From Hyphomicrobiales bacterium (lineage in GTDB: Bacteria > Pseudomonadota > Alphaproteobacteria > Rhizobiales > OSC116), in contig JABSRY010000149.1 in the NCBI GenBank assembly GCA_013214985.1, positions 1 through 6,310 of the forward strand: a DNA stretch of 6,310 nucleotides, read 5' to 3'. Each line of letters opens with the position of its first letter. Position 1 is the stretch's first letter. The notes below the pieces were generated by a model, which worked only from the letters and a program-made list of their open reading frames with translations, was not told the origin of the DNA and searched no databases. Shown here one piece after another: positions 5,601-6,310 of this stretch. Both the position numbers and the translations under genes were made by a program.

Positions 5601-6310
5601 ACCTGGCAAATTTGCTGAAAATTGTGGAACTGTAATATGGCCGTTTTCAATATTTATCAAACTATTGATAAGCCGAACTCGGTTGATCAACCCATCGCGT
5701 TCAAAATTAAGCTGGTCGACATTAACACTGACATTACCAGTGAATTTATTTTCATCATTAGAAACAATAATTAAATGTCGGTTTACCCATTTAGTAAAGC
5801 TTTGCTTTAACGCTTCCATGCTTTGATAAACGGGTAAGTTTTTAGCAAGTTGGTCATCTGATAATAGTTGGTTTTTGGCATAATTATAATCTGTAACACC
5901 AAAATTAAGCACGCCGTTAATGCTCGGTTTATGCCCCCAACCATAGTTGATTTCACCTTTAAGTTTTAAACTATTTGCAAGTGTTTGGTTTTTGGCCGAG
6001 CCTAATGAAACTTCTAATTTTGATAATTTAAGCGCCGAATAACTAATTTGTATATCGCTGGTTATAACCAGATCATCACCAAGAACCGTATTAAATTCAT
6101 TACCATAGCCGATTAAGTCCTCACCCTTTTCGCCCTTTACTGTTAATTTACCCACTAAAGAAGGTTGAACTTCTATGCCCACTAGATTGCCGACAAACCT
6201 AATGTAAGAGCGTTTTTTTTCGCCTTGAACTTGTATTTTTACACCCAAAGGTTTTTCGGCAGTATATCGCCCTGGCGATAATGTAAATGGGCGTTGATAA
6301 AGCGTATCAT
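2601..6310 (-). CDS. AsmA-family envelope protein, 5' end outside window
   Basis: At least 1235 residues are encoded, and the frame runs open through the right edge. An in-frame TTG at 6246-6248 is not a credible start, because 20 further coding residues precede it (ending RPFTLSPGRYTAEKP). The visible part consists mostly of short alternating beta strands with recurring Gly and Asn turns, as in AsmA/YhdP/TamB-type proteins that span the periplasm and are linked to lipid transport and outer-membrane homeostasis. The clearest family match is the C-terminal AsmA-like region at about 3340-3760, with GQGYTVDGLLSNIQGAIDVD and the following strands. Next comes a charged, probably coiled-coil helix (about 3105-3305). 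The tail (2604-3090) looks disordered, with TPPPPATPEE and Asp/Asn-rich repeats. The expected N-terminal signal anchor would lie outside. No frameshift is seen. It is lower in G+C than fumC and convergent with the sspB group, so it is a separate unit. AsmA family membership is fairly sure; the exact subfamily is not. Confidence 0.8.
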   Translation of the reverse strand, partial: DTLYQRPFTLSPGRYTAEKPLGVKIQVQGEKKRSYIRFVGNLVGIEVQPSLVGKLTVKGEKGEDLIGYGNEFNTVLGDDLVITSDIQISYSALKLSKLEVSLGSAKNQTLANSLKLKGEINYGWGHKPSINGVLNFGVTDYNYAKNQLLSDDQLAKNLPVYQSMEALKQSFTKWVNRHLIIVSNDENKFTGNVSVNVDQLNFERDGLINRVRLINSLINIENGHITVPQFSANLPGNSKLAYSLSRQPLLSDENLLMTGQYKFTALHFNRLAKWLFSTEENGLNDFWGLNDLFISDGHIGITKTGFNIISPKVKSKQYEYGLVYKYQDSKHIIDVIFDEISFNNSGFNAFKNYIANFTKRGFTKDIVDTPIADDYHFISSDILENIGNIEINLHSDKLFYGIKNIGVFDAALSFENTNTSVKSLSIIGDKLNVFVKADLPHKFVAENIANSNKPNALMEFSIIDADMSFTSQVFYNLLNENNILLDKIVPYMGSLKLNGKLTAYNENANLFLDVAGKVGTSDLEINADIEIIKSKFNQRSLQFILRNVNSIDLLKHYNLDKLLARKISDTVELSDGVVKLNISENSDDNQIQDIKLLFLAGDQEIEFIAQSKSDKLEDFKGDLYFNINGLGYAADRLKLFKNMLNSLKGLVNFNGKISMANNILRLTSKDVLILNSKFNDLAIEMDAENRVNFSGTAMQLNFSDLVTFLAGQKASAGFDDATFLNNKAQDIIKSAQEIFENDNINNNSFSLIKLENLALAGNIKVKKLQLTNMLVLDDATIVVSSNSVEQQFLINFEGSFYGSNLKGEILLKSVDGKLFAELNAKSFAIDLNNIAAGLKIYNPHIVGLINIDLQLRGQGYTVDGLLSNIQGAIDVDLKNVRTENLHYEYFNREILNAANENAINSVFSEFLKPSIYPIKILPEKLTINIVNGLATINQELRFQKSDIKMQKSYLIGQVDLSGDEGHLKLKIPLANSKVAPNISVDLLIANNVASESISYDDLLEYYRVKLLEKNVNRLEQLQIEIKRKNDAEIERYQQEKTEAKNFRIEIKQRVEDAIEARMFQEMIKRKPSKSILIPYLFLDGVTEDSNPIKTNSLSPNEIKIADLPEQFIEKTPPPPATPEETIAPNENSVSRTGVVDQSKLVPPKAPKDKKTMQELLLSLQNQSTSNIEEIDNNFGLKNELDSTNLDNLDDAENISNIDDLTTDDNLSSLTADDNLDFNSNNVLNIEPVPAN
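2649..2747 (-). repeat. Degenerate repeats encoding an Asp/Asn-rich tail
   Basis: The nonamer GTCTAAATT occurs at 2649-2657 and twice in tandem at 2730-2738 and 2739-2747. A 27-base unit starting ATTATCGTCTG occurs in tandem at 2655-2681 and 2682-2708, with identity strongest in its first 19 bases. All units keep the reading frame and encode NLD, DDNL and LTxDDNL-like motifs near the C-terminus of the AsmA-like protein. The pattern suggests growth by in-frame slippage in a region under weak constraint. Confidence 0.6.

Noticed and set aside
6246..6248. TTG as the start of the AsmA-like gene
   Set aside because: The frame stays open upstream to the window edge with protein-like sequence, and the protein would lack its signal anchor.

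Overview
This 6.3 kb window is a piece of ordinary chromosome from an AT-rich bacterium, most probably an alphaproteobacterium. The evidence is an alpha-type ClpXP adaptor SspB, a class II fumarase with the wording usual in alphaproteobacteria, and a very small ribbon-helix-helix protein of the kind that accompanies these two genes in many Hyphomicrobiales (Rhizobiales). All three sit together, opposite a large AsmA-family envelope protein. I cannot fix the genus. The low G+C content would suit a Bartonella-like, host-associated or streamlined lineage, but that is inference.

Layout. Bases 1-65 may hold the last 20 codons of a + strand gene that begins outside the window. Bases 66-347 contain no gene; they are very AT-rich and hold an unusual number of short inverted repeats, a duplicated two-part motif and a weak promoter candidate. 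Then come three + strand genes: sspB (348-914), fumC (956-2347) and a 70-residue ribbon-helix-helix gene (2392-2604). They are separated by only 41 and 44 bases, so they probably form an operon. A GC-rich hairpin without a T-tract lies in the second gap and could lower expression of the last gene. From 2601 to the right edge the minus strand is one open frame encoding at least 1235 residues of an AsmA-like protein. Its 5' end, with the expected membrane anchor, lies beyond the window. Its stop codon overlaps that of the ribbon-helix-helix gene in a shared TTAA.

Functions. SspB delivers tagged substrates to ClpXP, FumC runs the fumarate-malate step of the TCA cycle, the small protein is a presumed DNA-binding regulator of unknown target, and the AsmA-like protein probably works in the envelope, by family analogy in lipid transport or outer-membrane homeostasis. 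There is no sign of mobile elements, CRISPR, RNA genes, phage or a defence system. The parts worth a second look are the repeat-rich leader of sspB, the missing terminators and four-base overlap between the convergent genes, and the coiled-coil, proline and Asp/Asn-rich tail of the AsmA-like protein.
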